Shown: in pieces, positions 45,793 to 55,028 of the stretch
How the letters are laid out: each line of letters begins with the position of its first letter
How positions within the stretch are numbered: position 1 is the stretch's first letter
Source of the DNA: Blastococcus sp. DSM 46786
GTDB lineage: Bacteria > Actinomycetota > Actinomycetes > Mycobacteriales > Geodermatophilaceae
Length of the DNA stretch: 64,000 bases
NCBI RefSeq assembly: GCF_900109665.1
Contig: NZ_FOAO01000021.1
Location: forward strand, 31,230 to 95,229
Direction: 5' to 3'
Notes under the pieces: generated by a model
What the model was told of the DNA's origin: nothing
The model's input: the letters and a program-made list of their open reading frames with translations, nothing else
The model's database searches: none
Translations under genes and position numbers: made by a program

Positions 45793-48711
45793 GTGCCAGG
45801 CAAAGCCCGCGTACACGAACTCGCCAAGGAGTTCGGTGTCGACAGCAAGACCGTGCTCGCCAAGCTCAAGGAGCAGGGCGAGTTCGTGAAGTCCGCGTCC
45901 TCCACCGTCGAGGCCCCCGTGGCCCGGCGGCTGCGCGAGGCGCTCGGCGCCGCCACCGGCGGCGGCAACGACGGGGCCGCCGCCGCGCGCCCGAACGCAC
46001 CCGCGCCCCGACCGGCCGCCCCGGCGCCGCAGGCGGCCCCCCAGGCCCCGGTTGCTCCGCAGGCCCCGGCCGCGTCGGCTCCGGCCCGCCTGGCCGGCCC
46101 CGGACCCCGTCCGGGTCCGCGCCCGGCTGCGCCCGCCCCGCAGGCGCCGGCCGCCCAGGCCCCGGCTCCGCAGGCCCCGGCCGCCCAGGCCCCGGCTCCG
46201 CAGGCTCCGGCCGCCCAGGCTCCCGCGGCGCCCCCGCAGCAGCCGTCCGCGCCGCGTCCCGCTGCGTCCCGCCCGGCCCCGGCCGGTGGCGGTGCGCCCG
46301 GCGGTCCGCGTCCCGGTCCGCGGCCGGCTCCGCGTCCGGGCAACAACCCGTTCAGCAGCACGCCGCGCCCCGGCCCCGCGGCCGGTGGCTCCCGTCCGGG
46401 CCCGTCCGGTGGGCCCCGGCCCGCGCCCGGCGCGGGCGGTCCCCGTCCGGCGCCCGGTGCGGGCGGTCCGCGCCCCGGTCCGGGCGGTCCCCGTCCCGGC
46501 GCCGGTCCCGGCGGTCCCCGTCCGGCGGCCGGTCCCGGTGGCCCGCGCCCGAACCCGGGCATGATGCCGCAGCGTCCTTCGCCCGGCATGATGCCGCCCC
46601 GTCCCGCCGGTGGCGGCCGACCGGGCGGTGGGCCCGGCGGTGCCGGCCGCGGCCGCCCGGGTGGTCCCGGTGCCGGCGGCGGTGGCTTCCGTCCCGGTGG
46701 CGGCGGCGGTGCCGGCGCCCCCGCCGGCGGTGGTTTCCGCGGTGGCGGCGGTGGCCGTGGCCGTGGTCGCGGCGGCTCCGGTGCCGGTACGGCCGGTGCC
46801 TTCGGGCGTCCCGGTGGCCGGGGTCCGGTCCGCGGGCGCAAGAGCAAGAAGCAGCGGCGTCAGGAGTTCGACTCCATGGCGGCGCCCAGCATGGGCGGCG
46901 TCAGCCTGCCGCGCGGCAACGGGCAGACCGTCCGGCTGCCCCGCGGCGCCTCGCTGACCGACCTGGCCGAGCGCATCAACGCCCAGCCGGCCGCGCTGGT
47001 GACCGCCCTGTTCCACCTGGGCGAGATGGTCACCGCGACGCAGTCGGTGAACGACGAGACGCTGCAGCTGCTCGGTGCCGAGATCGGCTGGGTCATCCAG
47101 GTCGTCAGCCCCGAGGACGAGGACCGCGAGCTCCTCGAGACCTTCGACCTCACCTTCGGGGACGAGGAGGGCGACGAGGAGGACTGGTCGGCCCGCCCGC
47201 CGGTGGTGACCGTCATGGGTCACGTCGACCACGGGAAGACCAAGCTGCTCGACGCCCTGCGCGACGCCAACGTGGTGGCCCGCGAGGCCGGCGGCATCAC
47301 CCAGCACATCGGCGCCTACCAGATCGTCACCGAACTCGACGGCAACGAGCGTCCGGTCACCTTCATCGACACCCCGGGTCACGAGTCGTTCACCGCGATG
47401 CGTGCCCGCGGCGCGAAGGTCACCGACATCGTCGTCCTCGTGGTCGCCGCCGACGACGGCGTCATGCCGCAGACGGTCGAGGCGCTCAACCACGCCCAGG
47501 CCGCCGAGGTGCCGATCGTGGTCGCGGTGAACAAGGTGGACAAGGAGGGGGCCAACCCCGCCAAGATCCGCCAGCAGCTCACCGAGTACGGCCTGGTCGC
47601 CGAGGAGTACGGCGGCGAGACGATGTTCGTCGACGTCTCGGCGATCACCCGGCAGGGTCTCGACAACCTGCTCGCGGCGATCCTGCTGACCGCCGACGCC
47701 TCGCTGGACCTGCGCGCGAACACCGAGCAGGACCCGCAGGGTGTGGTCATCGAGGGCAAGCTGGACAAGGGCCGCGGCCCCGTCGCCACGGTGCTCGTCC
47801 AGCGCGGCACGCTGCGCCAGGGCGACTCGATCGTGGCCGGCGACGCCTACGGTCGCGTCCGGTCACTGCTCGACGAGCACGGCAACAAGCTGAAGGAGGC
47901 TCTGCCGGCCCGCCCCGTGCAGGTCGTGGGCCTCACCTCGGTGCCCCGTGCCGGTGACACCTTCCTCGTCGTCGACGAGGACCGCGTCGCCCGGCAGATC
48001 GCCGACCGCCGCCAGGCTCGCATCCGCAACGCGCAGAACGCCTCGATGCGCAAGCGGATCAGCCTGGAGGACCTCGACGCGGCGCTCAAGGAGAACCGTC
48101 AGCTCAACCTGATCATCAAGGGCGACAACTCGGGCACCGTCGAGGCGCTCGAAGAGGCGCTGATGAAGATCGAGGTCGACGACGAGATCTCGCTGCGGGT
48201 CATCCACCGCGGCGTCGGCGGGATCACCAAGAGCGACATCGACCTGGCGCTGGCCGACGACGTCATCGTCCTGGGCTTCAACGTCCGGGCCGAGGGCCAG
48301 GCCACCGAGCTCGCCAACCGCGAAGGGGTGGACGTCCGGTACTACACGGTCATCTACCAGGCGATCGACGAGATCGAGGCCGCGCTCAAGGGCATGCTCA
48401 AGCCGATCTACGAGGAGGTCCAGCTCGGCACGGCAGAGGTCCGCGAGGTCTTCCGGGTGCCGAAGGTGGGCAACGTCGCCGGCTCGCTGGTCCGCAGCGG
48501 CACGATCGTGCGCAACTCGAAGGCGCGCCTGATCCGTGACGGTGCCGTGGTCGCCGACAACCTGTCGGTGGACTCCCTCCGCCGGTTCAAGGACGACGCG
48601 ACCGAGGTCCGCGAGGGCTACGAGTGCGGTATCGGCCTGGGGTCGTACAACGACATCAAGGTCGATGACGTGATCGAGACCTTCGAGCTGCGCGAGAAGC
48701 CGCGCGACTGA
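45793..48711 (+). CDS. infB: Translation initiation factor IF-2
   Basis: 972 residues, GTG with AAGAGGAG upstream. The N-terminus ([20 protein letters not shown]) is followed by ~300 residues of Ala/Pro then Gly/Arg/Pro-rich low-complexity sequence, long even for actinobacteria. The GTPase has G1 GHVDHGKT (~476), switch [24 protein letters not shown] and SAIT; domains II-IV end at EKPRD. It brings initiator tRNA to the 30S subunit. The low-complexity part explains the large spurious frames on the other strand. Confidence 0.97.
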   Translation: MPGKARVHELAKEFGVDSKTVLAKLKEQGEFVKSASSTVEAPVARRLREALGAATGGGNDGAAAARPNAPAPRPAAPAPQAAPQAPVAPQAPAASAPARLAGPGPRPGPRPAAPAPQAPAAQAPAPQAPAAQAPAPQAPAAQAPAAPPQQPSAPRPAASRPAPAGGGAPGGPRPGPRPAPRPGNNPFSSTPRPGPAAGGSRPGPSGGPRPAPGAGGPRPAPGAGGPRPGPGGPRPGAGPGGPRPAAGPGGPRPNPGMMPQRPSPGMMPPRPAGGGRPGGGPGGAGRGRPGGPGAGGGGFRPGGGGGAGAPAGGGFRGGGGGRGRGRGGSGAGTAGAFGRPGGRGPVRGRKSKKQRRQEFDSMAAPSMGGVSLPRGNGQTVRLPRGASLTDLAERINAQPAALVTALFHLGEMVTATQSVNDETLQLLGAEIGWVIQVVSPEDEDRELLETFDLTFGDEEGDEEDWSARPPVVTVMGHVDHGKTKLLDALRDANVVAREAGGITQHIGAYQIVTELDGNERPVTFIDTPGHESFTAMRARGAKVTDIVVLVVAADDGVMPQTVEALNHAQAAEVPIVVAVNKVDKEGANPAKIRQQLTEYGLVAEEYGGETMFVDVSAITRQGLDNLLAAILLTADASLDLRANTEQDPQGVVIEGKLDKGRGPVATVLVQRGTLRQGDSIVAGDAYGRVRSLLDEHGNKLKEALPARPVQVVGLTSVPRAGDTFLVVDEDRVARQIADRRQARIRNAQNASMRKRISLEDLDAALKENRQLNLIIKGDNSGTVEALEEALMKIEVDDEISLRVIHRGVGGITKSDIDLALADDVIVLGFNVRAEGQATELANREGVDVRYYTVIYQAIDEIEAALKGMLKPIYEEVQLGTAEVREVFRVPKVGNVAGSLVRSGTIVRNSKARLIRDGAVVADNLSVDSLRRFKDDATEVREGYECGIGLGSYNDIKVDDVIETFELREKPRD

Positions 48712-48721
48712 TCTGCCCAGC

Positions 48722-48784
48722 GGTCCCCTGATGATCAGGTCACCTGATCATCAGGGGACCTGGCTCACCGTCGGCGGTGAGCCA
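48722..48784. terminator. Two back-to-back hairpins after infB
   Basis: GGTCCCCTGATGATCAGG and CCTGATCATCAGGGGACC pair over 18 bp with a three-base loop (48722-48760). Immediately after, TGGCTCACCG and CGGTGAGCCA pair around a TCGG loop (48761-48784). Together they should stop transcription from infB into the DUF503 gene. No T-tract. Confidence 0.75.
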
Positions 48785-48864
48785 GGACCCCACCAGCTGA
48801 GCCAGGAGGCCCGTCTCAGCCGCGGAGGGCGTTCGGCAGCTCCCGGAGGAAGAGGACGATCGCC

Positions 48865-49158
48865 GTGTTCACCGGGACGCTGATCGCGGACCTGCTGCTG
48901 GGCGACGTCCACTCGCTCAAGGGCAAGCGCGCCGTGGTGCGGCCGATCGTGGCCGAGCTCCGGCGCCGGTTCGCCGTCGCCGCGGCGGAGGTCGGCGACC
49001 AGGACCTGCACCGCCGGGTGCAGATCGGGATCGCCACCGTCGCGGGGGAGGCCGGCCAGGTCACCGACGTCCTCGACGCCTGCGAGCGGTTGCTGGCGGA
49101 GCGGCCGGAGGTGACGCTGCTGTCGACCCACCGGCAGCTGTTCAGCGACAGCGATTGA
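48865..49158 (+). CDS. DUF503 family protein
   Basis: 97 residues from GTG. MFTGTLIADLLLGDVHSLKG and RPIVAELRRRFAVAAAEVGD give the family pattern of a small αβ protein. DUF503 (YlxP in Bacillus) is placed between infB and rbfA in many Gram-positives; it is thought to act in ribosome-related processes, but this is not proven. A GGAGGAA lies 13 bases upstream. A structured repeat begins at its stop codon. Confidence 0.9.
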   Translation: MFTGTLIADLLLGDVHSLKGKRAVVRPIVAELRRRFAVAAAEVGDQDLHRRVQIGIATVAGEAGQVTDVLDACERLLAERPEVTLLSTHRQLFSDSD

Positions 49159-49211
49159 AGGACGCCCTCTCCCCACGGCTCGCCGCGGGACCCTGCGAGA
49201 CGGCCGTTCCA
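49159..49211 (+). repeat. Stop-adjacent structured intergenic repeat, copy B
   Basis: The element overlaps the DUF503 TGA (TGAAGGAC...) and ends ACGGCCGTTCCA. CCCTCTC (49165-49171) pairs with GAGACGG (49197-49203) with one mismatch. See copies at 26090 and 63241. Confidence 0.6.
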
Positions 49212-49233
49212 CCCACGAACCTTGGAGGTCCCG

Positions 49234-49755
49234 ATGGCCGATCCGGCCCGTGCACGCAAGCTGGCGGTGCGCATCCGGCAGATCGTCTCCGCGGCGATCG
49301 AGTCGCAGATCAAGGACCCCCGCCTGGGCATGGTCACCGTCACCGACGCCCGGGTGACGAGCGACCTGCGGGAGGCAACGGTCTTCTACACCGTCTACGG
49401 CGACGAGACGCAGATCGCCGACTCGGCGAAGGCGCTCACCAGCGCCACCGGGGTGCTGCGGTCCACCGTGGGTCGGCAGACCGGCATCAAGTTCGTCCCG
49501 TCGCTGACGTTCGTGGCCGACATCGTGCCCGACACGGCCCGCGAGCTCGAGGAGGCGCTCGAGCGGGCCCGGCACGCCGACGCAGAGCTCGCCCGCGCCC
49601 GGGAGGGCGCCAGCTACGCCGGCGAGGCCGACCCCTACCGGCGGCCCGCGGAGGACGAGGACGACGACGAGCACGACGTGGACGCCCCGGCCGACCGCGG
49701 ACCTGCCGATGACGGTGGCGAGGACCTGACGCCCCGGACGAGGAGCACCCTGTGA
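49234..49755 (+). CDS. rbfA: Ribosome-binding factor A
   Basis: 173 residues from ATG with GGAGG five bases upstream; an earlier TTG at 49222 is disfavoured. The KH-like fold shows [39 protein letters not shown] and [19 protein letters not shown]. RbfA matures 16S rRNA 5' end. The last ~55 residues form an acidic Asp/Glu-rich tail. The stop overlaps the next GTG. Confidence 0.95.
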   Translation: MADPARARKLAVRIRQIVSAAIESQIKDPRLGMVTVTDARVTSDLREATVFYTVYGDETQIADSAKALTSATGVLRSTVGRQTGIKFVPSLTFVADIVPDTARELEEALERARHADAELARAREGASYAGEADPYRRPAEDEDDDEHDVDAPADRGPADDGGEDLTPRTRSTL

Positions 49756-49994
49756 GCGAGACCGACCCCGACCCGAACCTGCCCGACGAGGGCCAGGGCC
49801 GCTCCGAGCTGGGTGGCCGGCCGGCGCCCGATGCGGGCGACCCGACCCAGGGCGGCAAGCGCGGCCAGATCGGTGACGTGCCGAGCATCGCCCGGGACGA
49901 GCCGGACGACGGCGGCCCGGGCTACCCGGTGGGCGGCGGCGACATCACCGAGCGGCAGGGCGGCCGGGTCGCCGACCCCGACCCCACCGAGTGA
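49752..49994 (+). CDS. Small acidic hypothetical protein (80 aa)
   Basis: 80 residues from GTG overlapping the rbfA stop, with its own stop overlapping the DHH gene start. It is rich in Asp, Gly and Pro, without Cys or hydrophobic stretch, so probably disordered; [20 protein letters not shown] is its least repetitive part. Four-base overlaps at both ends argue for a translated gene. I recognise no family. Confidence 0.6.
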   Translation: MSETDPDPNLPDEGQGRSELGGRPAPDAGDPTQGGKRGQIGDVPSIARDEPDDGGPGYPVGGGDITERQGGRVADPDPTE

Positions 49995-51061
49995 CCCCCC
50001 GGCTCCCGGTCGGTGGCGCGGCCGAGGACCTCGCCACCGCCACGCGGTCGGCCGCTGCGGTGCTCGCCGAGGCGGCCCGGGAACGGGCGACCGTGGTGCT
50101 CTCCGGGCACGTCCAGCCCGACGCCGACGCCCTCGGCAGCACCCTGGCGCTCGCCGAGGGGCTGCGGCGGTGCGGTGCCCGGGTGCTCGCCACCTTCCCC
50201 GGCCCCTTCACCCTGCCCGCCTCGCTCGGGTGGATCCCCGGCGCCGAGGGGCTGGTGCCCGCCGACGCCGTCCCGTCGTCCCCGGACGTCTTCGTCAGCC
50301 TGGACGCGGCCTCGCCCGGACGACTCGGCGAGCTGGCCTCGCTGCTCGACCGCGCCGGCACCTCCGTGGTCGTCGACCACCACGCCAGCAACCCCGGCTT
50401 CGGCCGGGTGCGGCTGGTGGACCCCGCCGCGCCCGCCACGGTCACGCTCGTCGCCGACCTGCTCGACGGCCTGGGCGTGGCGCTGGACGCCCGGCTGGCC
50501 ACCTGCCTCTACGCCGGGCTCGCCGCCGACACCGGGTCCTTCCGGTTCGGCAGCACCCGGCCGGAGACCCACGAGCTCGCCGCCCGCCTGCTCGCCACGG
50601 GCATCGACCACGCCGCGATCAGCCGCCGGTTGTTCGACACCGCCCCCTTCGGCTGGCTCGGGCTGCTCTCAGTCGTCGCCGGCCGCGCGGCGCTCGAGCG
50701 GGAGGTGGGCGCCGGGCTGGTCTGGACCTGGTCCAGCACCGCCGAGGCGGCCGAGCACGGTCTCCCCGGGGAGCAGCTCGAGGCGCTCGTCGACGTGGTC
50801 CGCTCCACCGCGGAGGCCGACGTCGCCTGCGTGCTCAAGGGGCAGGCCGACGGGTCGTGGTCGGTGTCGCTGCGCTCGCGGGGCGCCACCGACGTGTCCC
50901 GGGTGGCCACGGCGCTCGGCGGGGGCGGGCACCGCGCGGCAGCCGGCTACACCTCCCACCTCGACCGGGAGAAGACGGTGGAGGCGCTCCGCACGGAGCT
51001 CTGCACACTGTCGGCCTCCGGCCTCCCACCGCGTCCAAGTGCCTTCCCAGACGGGCGCTGA
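49991..51061 (+). CDS. DHH-family phosphoesterase (NrnA-like)
   Basis: 356 residues from GTG. DHH motifs are present: GHVQPDADALGS, VSLDAASPGRLG, VVDHHASNPGFG, and YAGLAADTGSFRFGST; DHHA1 carries GGGGHRAAAGYT. Members hydrolyse short RNA (nanoRNA), pAp or cyclic di-AMP. In M. tuberculosis the homologue between rbfA and dinF (Rv2837c) degrades c-di-AMP/pApA and nanoRNA; a similar role here is inferred. Its 3' end lies in an 84-base duplication. Confidence 0.93.
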   Translation: MTPRLPVGGAAEDLATATRSAAAVLAEAARERATVVLSGHVQPDADALGSTLALAEGLRRCGARVLATFPGPFTLPASLGWIPGAEGLVPADAVPSSPDVFVSLDAASPGRLGELASLLDRAGTSVVVDHHASNPGFGRVRLVDPAAPATVTLVADLLDGLGVALDARLATCLYAGLAADTGSFRFGSTRPETHELAARLLATGIDHAAISRRLFDTAPFGWLGLLSVVAGRAALEREVGAGLVWTWSSTAEAAEHGLPGEQLEALVDVVRSTAEADVACVLKGQADGSWSVSLRSRGATDVSRVATALGGGGHRAAAGYTSHLDREKTVEALRTELCTLSASGLPPRPSAFPDGR

Positions 51062-51206
51062 GCCGGACCCGGCCGCCGCGTCGGGAAGCCTCCGGCCCCC
51101 GCGCCGCGACGACCGCGACCAGGTGCCTTCCCAGACGGGCGCTGAGCCGGATCCGGGCACCGCGCCGGGAGGGCTCCGCCCTCCGCGCCCCGGCGCCCGC
51201 GGTCCC
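51039..51206 (+). repeat. 84-bp imperfect tandem duplication at the DHH/MATE junction
   Basis: GTGCCTTCCCAGACGGGCGC occurs at 51039 and again at 51123. The 84-base units stay similar along their length. In the MATE frame each begins VPSQTGAEPDP, so the duplication copies the start region of the transporter gene. Confidence 0.85.
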
Positions 51207-52517
51207 GCGGGCCTCGCGTCGCGGCCGGCGTCCGTCCTCTCCCTCGCGCTGCCGGCGCTGGTGGTGCTCGCGGCCGAGCCGCTGTACCTGCTGGTGGACA
51301 CCGCGGTCGTCGGCAACCTGGGCACGGTCGCGCTCGGCGGGCTCGCCGTCGGGGGCGGGTTGCTGGCGTGGGCCGCCGCGCTGCTGAACTTCCTGGCCTA
51401 CGGCACCACCGCGCGCGCGGCCCGCCGCGCCGGCGCCGGCGACCGGGCCGGTGCCGTCGAGGAGGGCGTGCAGGCGACCTGGCTCGCGCTCGGCCTCGGG
51501 GTGCTCGTGCTGGCCCTCTTCCAGCTGCTGGCCGGGCCGCTGACCCGGGCGCTCGCCGGGGGCGCGGGACCGGTCGCCACGGCGGGGGAGGAGTGGCTGC
51601 GGGTCGCCGCCCTCGGTGCTCCGCTGCTGCTGGTCTCGCTGGCCGGGAACGGGTGGCTCCGCGGGGTGCAGGAGCTGCGCCGCCCGGTGCGCTACGTCGT
51701 CGCGGGGAGCCTGCTGAGCCTCGTCCTGTGCCCCCTGCTCGTGCACCCGGCGGGGCTGGGCCTCGTCGGGTCCGCCGTGGCGAACGTGGCCGGGCAGGCG
51801 CTCACCGCCGCCCTGTTCGTGCGTAGGCTGCTCCGCGAGGGCGCCACCTGGACCGCCCGTCCCCGGGCGATCGTGCGGCAGCTGGTCATCGGCCGGGACC
51901 TGCTGCTGCGCGCCGCGGTGCTCCAGCTGTCGTTCCTCGTCGCCGCCGGTGTCGCCGCGAGGGCCGGGACCGCCGCCCTGGGGGCGCACCAGATCGCGCT
52001 GCAGCTGTTCTTCTTCCTCGCCCTGGTCCTGGACGCCTACGCGATCGCCGCGCAGACGCTGGTCGGTCACGCGCTGGGCGGCGGGCGGCCCGAGGAGGCC
52101 CGTGCCACAGCGCGCCGGGTGGTCCTGTGGGGCCTGGGCACCGGCTGCCTCGTGGCGGTCGTGCTGCTCGCGCTCCGCGACGTGGTCCCGCCGCTGTTCA
52201 CCGACGACCCTGCGGTCCTCGCGCAGGCCGCCGTCGTCTGGTGGTTCCTCGCGTGCTTCCAGCCGCTGGCGGGCGTGGTGTTCGCGCTGGACGGCGTCCT
52301 CATGGGTGCCGGTGACGTGGGGTACCTGCGGACGGTCACCATCGCGGCCGCGCTGGTCGGCTTCCTGCCGCTGTCGCTGCTCGCCGGGCCGCTCGGGCTG
52401 GGCCTCGCCGGCATCTGGACCGGCCTGACGCTGTTCATCGCGCTGCGGCTGCTCGCCGTCCTGGTGCGGGTGGCGGGTGACCGCTGGCTGGGGGCACCTG
52501 AGACGGTGAGGAGGTGA
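51123..52517 (+). CDS. MATE-family efflux protein (DinF-like)
   Basis: 464 residues if GTG 51123 is used; GTG 51039, in frame and within the DHH gene, would add 28. After ~35 Pro/Gly/Arg-rich residues come 12 membrane segments, beginning VLSLALPALVVLAAEPLYLL with LVDTAVVGNLGTVALGGLAV typical of MATE/DinF. GAHQIALQLFFFLALVLDAY starts the seventh segment. It would export cationic compounds against Na+ or H+. dinF follows rbfA and the DHH gene in mycobacteria too. The stop overlaps truB. Confidence 0.9.
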   Translation: MPSQTGAEPDPGTAPGGLRPPRPGARGPAGLASRPASVLSLALPALVVLAAEPLYLLVDTAVVGNLGTVALGGLAVGGGLLAWAAALLNFLAYGTTARAARRAGAGDRAGAVEEGVQATWLALGLGVLVLALFQLLAGPLTRALAGGAGPVATAGEEWLRVAALGAPLLLVSLAGNGWLRGVQELRRPVRYVVAGSLLSLVLCPLLVHPAGLGLVGSAVANVAGQALTAALFVRRLLREGATWTARPRAIVRQLVIGRDLLLRAAVLQLSFLVAAGVAARAGTAALGAHQIALQLFFFLALVLDAYAIAAQTLVGHALGGGRPEEARATARRVVLWGLGTGCLVAVVLLALRDVVPPLFTDDPAVLAQAAVVWWFLACFQPLAGVVFALDGVLMGAGDVGYLRTVTIAAALVGFLPLSLLAGPLGLGLAGIWTGLTLFIALRLLAVLVRVAGDRWLGAPETVRR

Positions 52518-53431
52518 GCCCCCGACGCCTTGACGCCGACGTCCCGCCCGGTCTGCTGCTCGTGGACAAACCCGGCGGCATGACCTCCCACGACGTCGTC
52601 GCCCGCGCCCGCCGGGCGCTGTCGGTGCGCAAGATCGGGCACGCCGGCACGCTCGACCCCATGGCCACCGGGCTGCTGGTCCTGGGCGTCGGCACCGCGA
52701 CCCGGCTGCTCGGGTACGTCGGCGGCCACGACAAGACCTACGAGGCCACGATCCGGCTCGGGCAGGCGACGGTCACCGACGACCGCGAGGGCGAGGTGCT
52801 GAGCTCCACCTCCGCGGCGCACCTCGGGGACGACGACATCCGGGCGGCCCTGGCCGCGCAGAACGGGCCGCTGCAGCAGGTGCCGTCGGCGGTGAGCGCG
52901 GTCAAGGTCGACGGCCGCCGGTCCTACGACCGCGTGCGGGCGGGGGAGGCCGTGGAGCTCGCCCCGCGCTCGGTCACCGTGCACCGGCTCGAGGTCCACC
53001 GCACCGCCCGTCCCGAGGCCGACGTGTTCGACGTCGACGTCACGGTCGACTGCACCGCCGGCACCTACATCCGCGCCATCGCCCGCGACGCCGGTGCGGC
53101 GCTGGGCGTCGGCGGCCACCTGACCGCGCTGCGCCGCACCGCGTCGGGCCCGTTCGCGATCGCGCAGGCGGGCACCGTCGAGGACGCCGCCGCCTCGCTG
53201 GTCGCCGGCGGCGGTCCCGGGTTCCTGGGTCTCACCGAGGCCGCCCGGCTGGTCTTCCCCGAGCGCCCGCTCACCGCCGAGGAGGCGCGGGCGCTGGGCT
53301 ACGGCCAGCGCATCCCCGCCAGCGGTGCGGCCGGCCTGCACGCCGCCGTGGACCCCGACGGCCGGCTGTCGGCCCTGGTCGAGGACGCCGGTCGCACGGC
53401 GCGTGTCGTCGTCGGCTTCCCGCCGGCCTGA
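52514..53431 (+). CDS. truB: tRNA pseudouridine-55 synthase TruB
   Basis: 305 residues from GTG overlapping the transporter stop, with GAGGAGG just before. The catalytic Asp is in HAGTLDPMATGLLVLGVG; VDKPGGMTSHDVVAR, KTYEATIRLG and GTYIRAIARDAG are also typical. It isomerises U55 in the TΨC loop of tRNAs. The C-terminal PUA-like part is present. Confidence 0.96.
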   Translation: MSPRRLDADVPPGLLLVDKPGGMTSHDVVARARRALSVRKIGHAGTLDPMATGLLVLGVGTATRLLGYVGGHDKTYEATIRLGQATVTDDREGEVLSSTSAAHLGDDDIRAALAAQNGPLQQVPSAVSAVKVDGRRSYDRVRAGEAVELAPRSVTVHRLEVHRTARPEADVFDVDVTVDCTAGTYIRAIARDAGAALGVGGHLTALRRTASGPFAIAQAGTVEDAAASLVAGGGPGFLGLTEAARLVFPERPLTAEEARALGYGQRIPASGAAGLHAAVDPDGRLSALVEDAGRTARVVVGFPPA

Positions 53432-53439
53432 GCCGGTGG

Positions 53440-53445
53440 CAGCCT
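53440..53445 (+). promoter_or_regulatory. larE: -10-like CAGCCT for larE
   Basis: CAGCCT ends seven bases before the larE GTG. Confidence 0.35.
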
Positions 53446-53452
53446 GGCGACC

Positions 53453-54289
53453 GTGACTCTCGACGCCCGGCTGGCCGACCTCGACGCGCTGCTGCGCCCG
53501 CTGCCCGGGGTGCTGGTCGCGTTCTCCGGAGGCGTGGACTCCGGCGTGCTGCTCGCCGCCGCGGTGCGCGCGCTCGGGACCGGCCGGGTGGTCGCGGCCA
53601 CCGCCGTCTCGCCCAGCCTGCCGGCCGGCGAGCTCGCGGGTGCGGGAGAGTTCGCGGCGTCGCTCGGCGTCCGGCACGAGCGGCCCCGCACCGACGAGCT
53701 GTCCCGTCCCGGGTACCGCGCCAACGCCGGGGACCGGTGCGCCTTCTGCAAGGCCGAGCTGGTCGAGGTGCTCCGCCCGCTGGCCGACCGGCTGGGCATC
53801 GACGACGTCGTCACCGGGACCAACGCAGACGACGTCGTGGCCGGCTTCCGGCCGGGCATCCGCGCGGCGGCCGAGCGGGGCGCCTGGACGCCGCTGGCGC
53901 GGGCCGGCCTCACCAAGGACGACGTCCGCGCCGCCGCCCGCCGGTGGGGGCTGCCGCTGGCCGACAAGCCCGCCGCGGCCTGCCTGGCCAGCCGGATCGC
54001 GTACGGGGTGCCGGTGTCGGCCGCGGGGCTGGCGCGGGTGGAGCACGCCGAGGCGGCGCTGCGGGCCGCGCTCGCGGGCGCCGGGCTGCCGGTGCGCGAC
54101 CTACGGGTGCGGGATCTGGGGGAGGATCGCGCTCGCGTGGAGGTCGATGCCGCGCTGGTGGCCGACGTGGCGGCGCGGCCGGAGCTCCTGTCGGCGGTCG
54201 CCGGGTTCGCCGCCGTGGAGGTGGACCCGCGCGGTTTCCGGTCGGGGGCGATGAACGAGCTGCTGCCCGACCCCGTCCGCTACCGCTGA
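53453..54289 (+). CDS. larE: ATP-dependent sacrificial sulfur transferase LarE
   Basis: 278 residues from GTG. The PP-loop is SGGVDS (25-30). Cys96 and Cys99 (GDRCAFCKAEL) and Cys177 in DKPAAACLASRI match the conserved Cys positions; in the Lactiplantibacillus enzyme the last of these gives up its sulfur. LarE adenylates and thiolates P2CMN from LarB, giving the precursor into which LarC inserts nickel for lactate racemase and related enzymes. larB is convergent and overlaps its 3' end by ten bases; larC is not in the window. Confidence 0.9.
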   Translation: MTLDARLADLDALLRPLPGVLVAFSGGVDSGVLLAAAVRALGTGRVVAATAVSPSLPAGELAGAGEFAASLGVRHERPRTDELSRPGYRANAGDRCAFCKAELVEVLRPLADRLGIDDVVTGTNADDVVAGFRPGIRAAAERGAWTPLARAGLTKDDVRAAARRWGLPLADKPAAACLASRIAYGVPVSAAGLARVEHAEAALRAALAGAGLPVRDLRVRDLGEDRARVEVDAALVADVAARPELLSAVAGFAAVEVDPRGFRSGAMNELLPDPVRYR

Positions 54290-54957
54290 GCCGAGCGGGC
54301 GATCCGGGCGGCGGCGACCCCGGCCCCGAACCCGTTGTCGATGTTGACGACGAGCACGCCGGGCGCGCAGGCCGTGAGCATGGTGAGCAGCGCGGCCAGA
54401 CCCTCGAACGCGGCGCCGTAGCCCACCGACGTGGGGACGGCGACGACGAGGCGGTCGGTCAGCCCGGCGACGACGCTCGGCAGCGCACCGTCCATCCCGG
54501 CGACCACGACCACGGCGTCGGCCGCGCCCAGGTCCGGGGCGACGGCGAGGACCCGGTGGATCCCCGCCACCCCGACGTCGTCGACCCGCCGGCAGCCCAC
54601 GCCGCACGCGCGCAGCGTGGCGGCGACCTCCGCGGCCACCGGGCCGTCGGAGGTGCCCGCGGTGAGCACGAGCACCTCGCCGACCGGGTCCGGCACCGCT
54701 CCCACGAAGGCGCACCCCGCCTCCTCGTCGACGACGGCGTCCGGCCACCGCTCGCGGATCGCGGCCGCGGTGGCGCCGTCGACCCGGCTCGCCCAGGCGA
54801 ACGGCGGCGGGGCCCCCTCGAGCAGCGCGGCCAGGCAGGCGACGGTCTGGGCGGGTGTCTTGCCGGCCGCGAAGACCACCTCCGGCGTGCCGGTGCGGGC
54901 CTCGCGATCCAGGTCCAGGCGGGCGAAGCCCAGGTCTGCGGTGCGGGGTGCGCTCAC
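54280..54957 (-). CDS. larB: Nickel-pincer cofactor biosynthesis protein LarB
   Basis: 225 residues from GTG. PEVVFAAGKTPAQTVACLAAL, VLTAGTSDGPVAAEVAATLR, VVVAGMDGALPSVVAGL and VVAVPTSVGYGAAFEGLAAL follow LarB and the related AIR carboxylase (PurE) fold. LarB carboxylates nicotinic acid adenine dinucleotide at C5 and releases AMP. It points toward larE, sharing ten bases at the 3' ends, so the pair is not an operon. Confidence 0.92.
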   Translation of the reverse strand: MSAPRTADLGFARLDLDREARTGTPEVVFAAGKTPAQTVACLAALLEGAPPPFAWASRVDGATAAAIRERWPDAVVDEEAGCAFVGAVPDPVGEVLVLTAGTSDGPVAAEVAATLRACGVGCRRVDDVGVAGIHRVLAVAPDLGAADAVVVVAGMDGALPSVVAGLTDRLVVAVPTSVGYGAAFEGLAALLTMLTACAPGVLVVNIDNGFGAGVAAARIARSAQR

Positions 54958-54964
54958 CCGCGCC

Positions 54965-54970
54965 AGCGTG
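54965..54970 (-). promoter_or_regulatory. larB: -10-like CACGCT for larB
   Basis: Minus-strand CACGCT ends seven bases before the GTG. Confidence 0.35.
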
Positions 54971-55028
54971 CCGCACGCGCGGCCGGTCGGGCGGTTGGCA
55001 CCGACGCCGTCCGGGAAGGGGACCGACC

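Noticed and set aside
45742..47493. Minus-strand frame opposite infB
   Set aside because: Thr/Gly/Ala/Arg low complexity created by the repetitive IF-2 linker.
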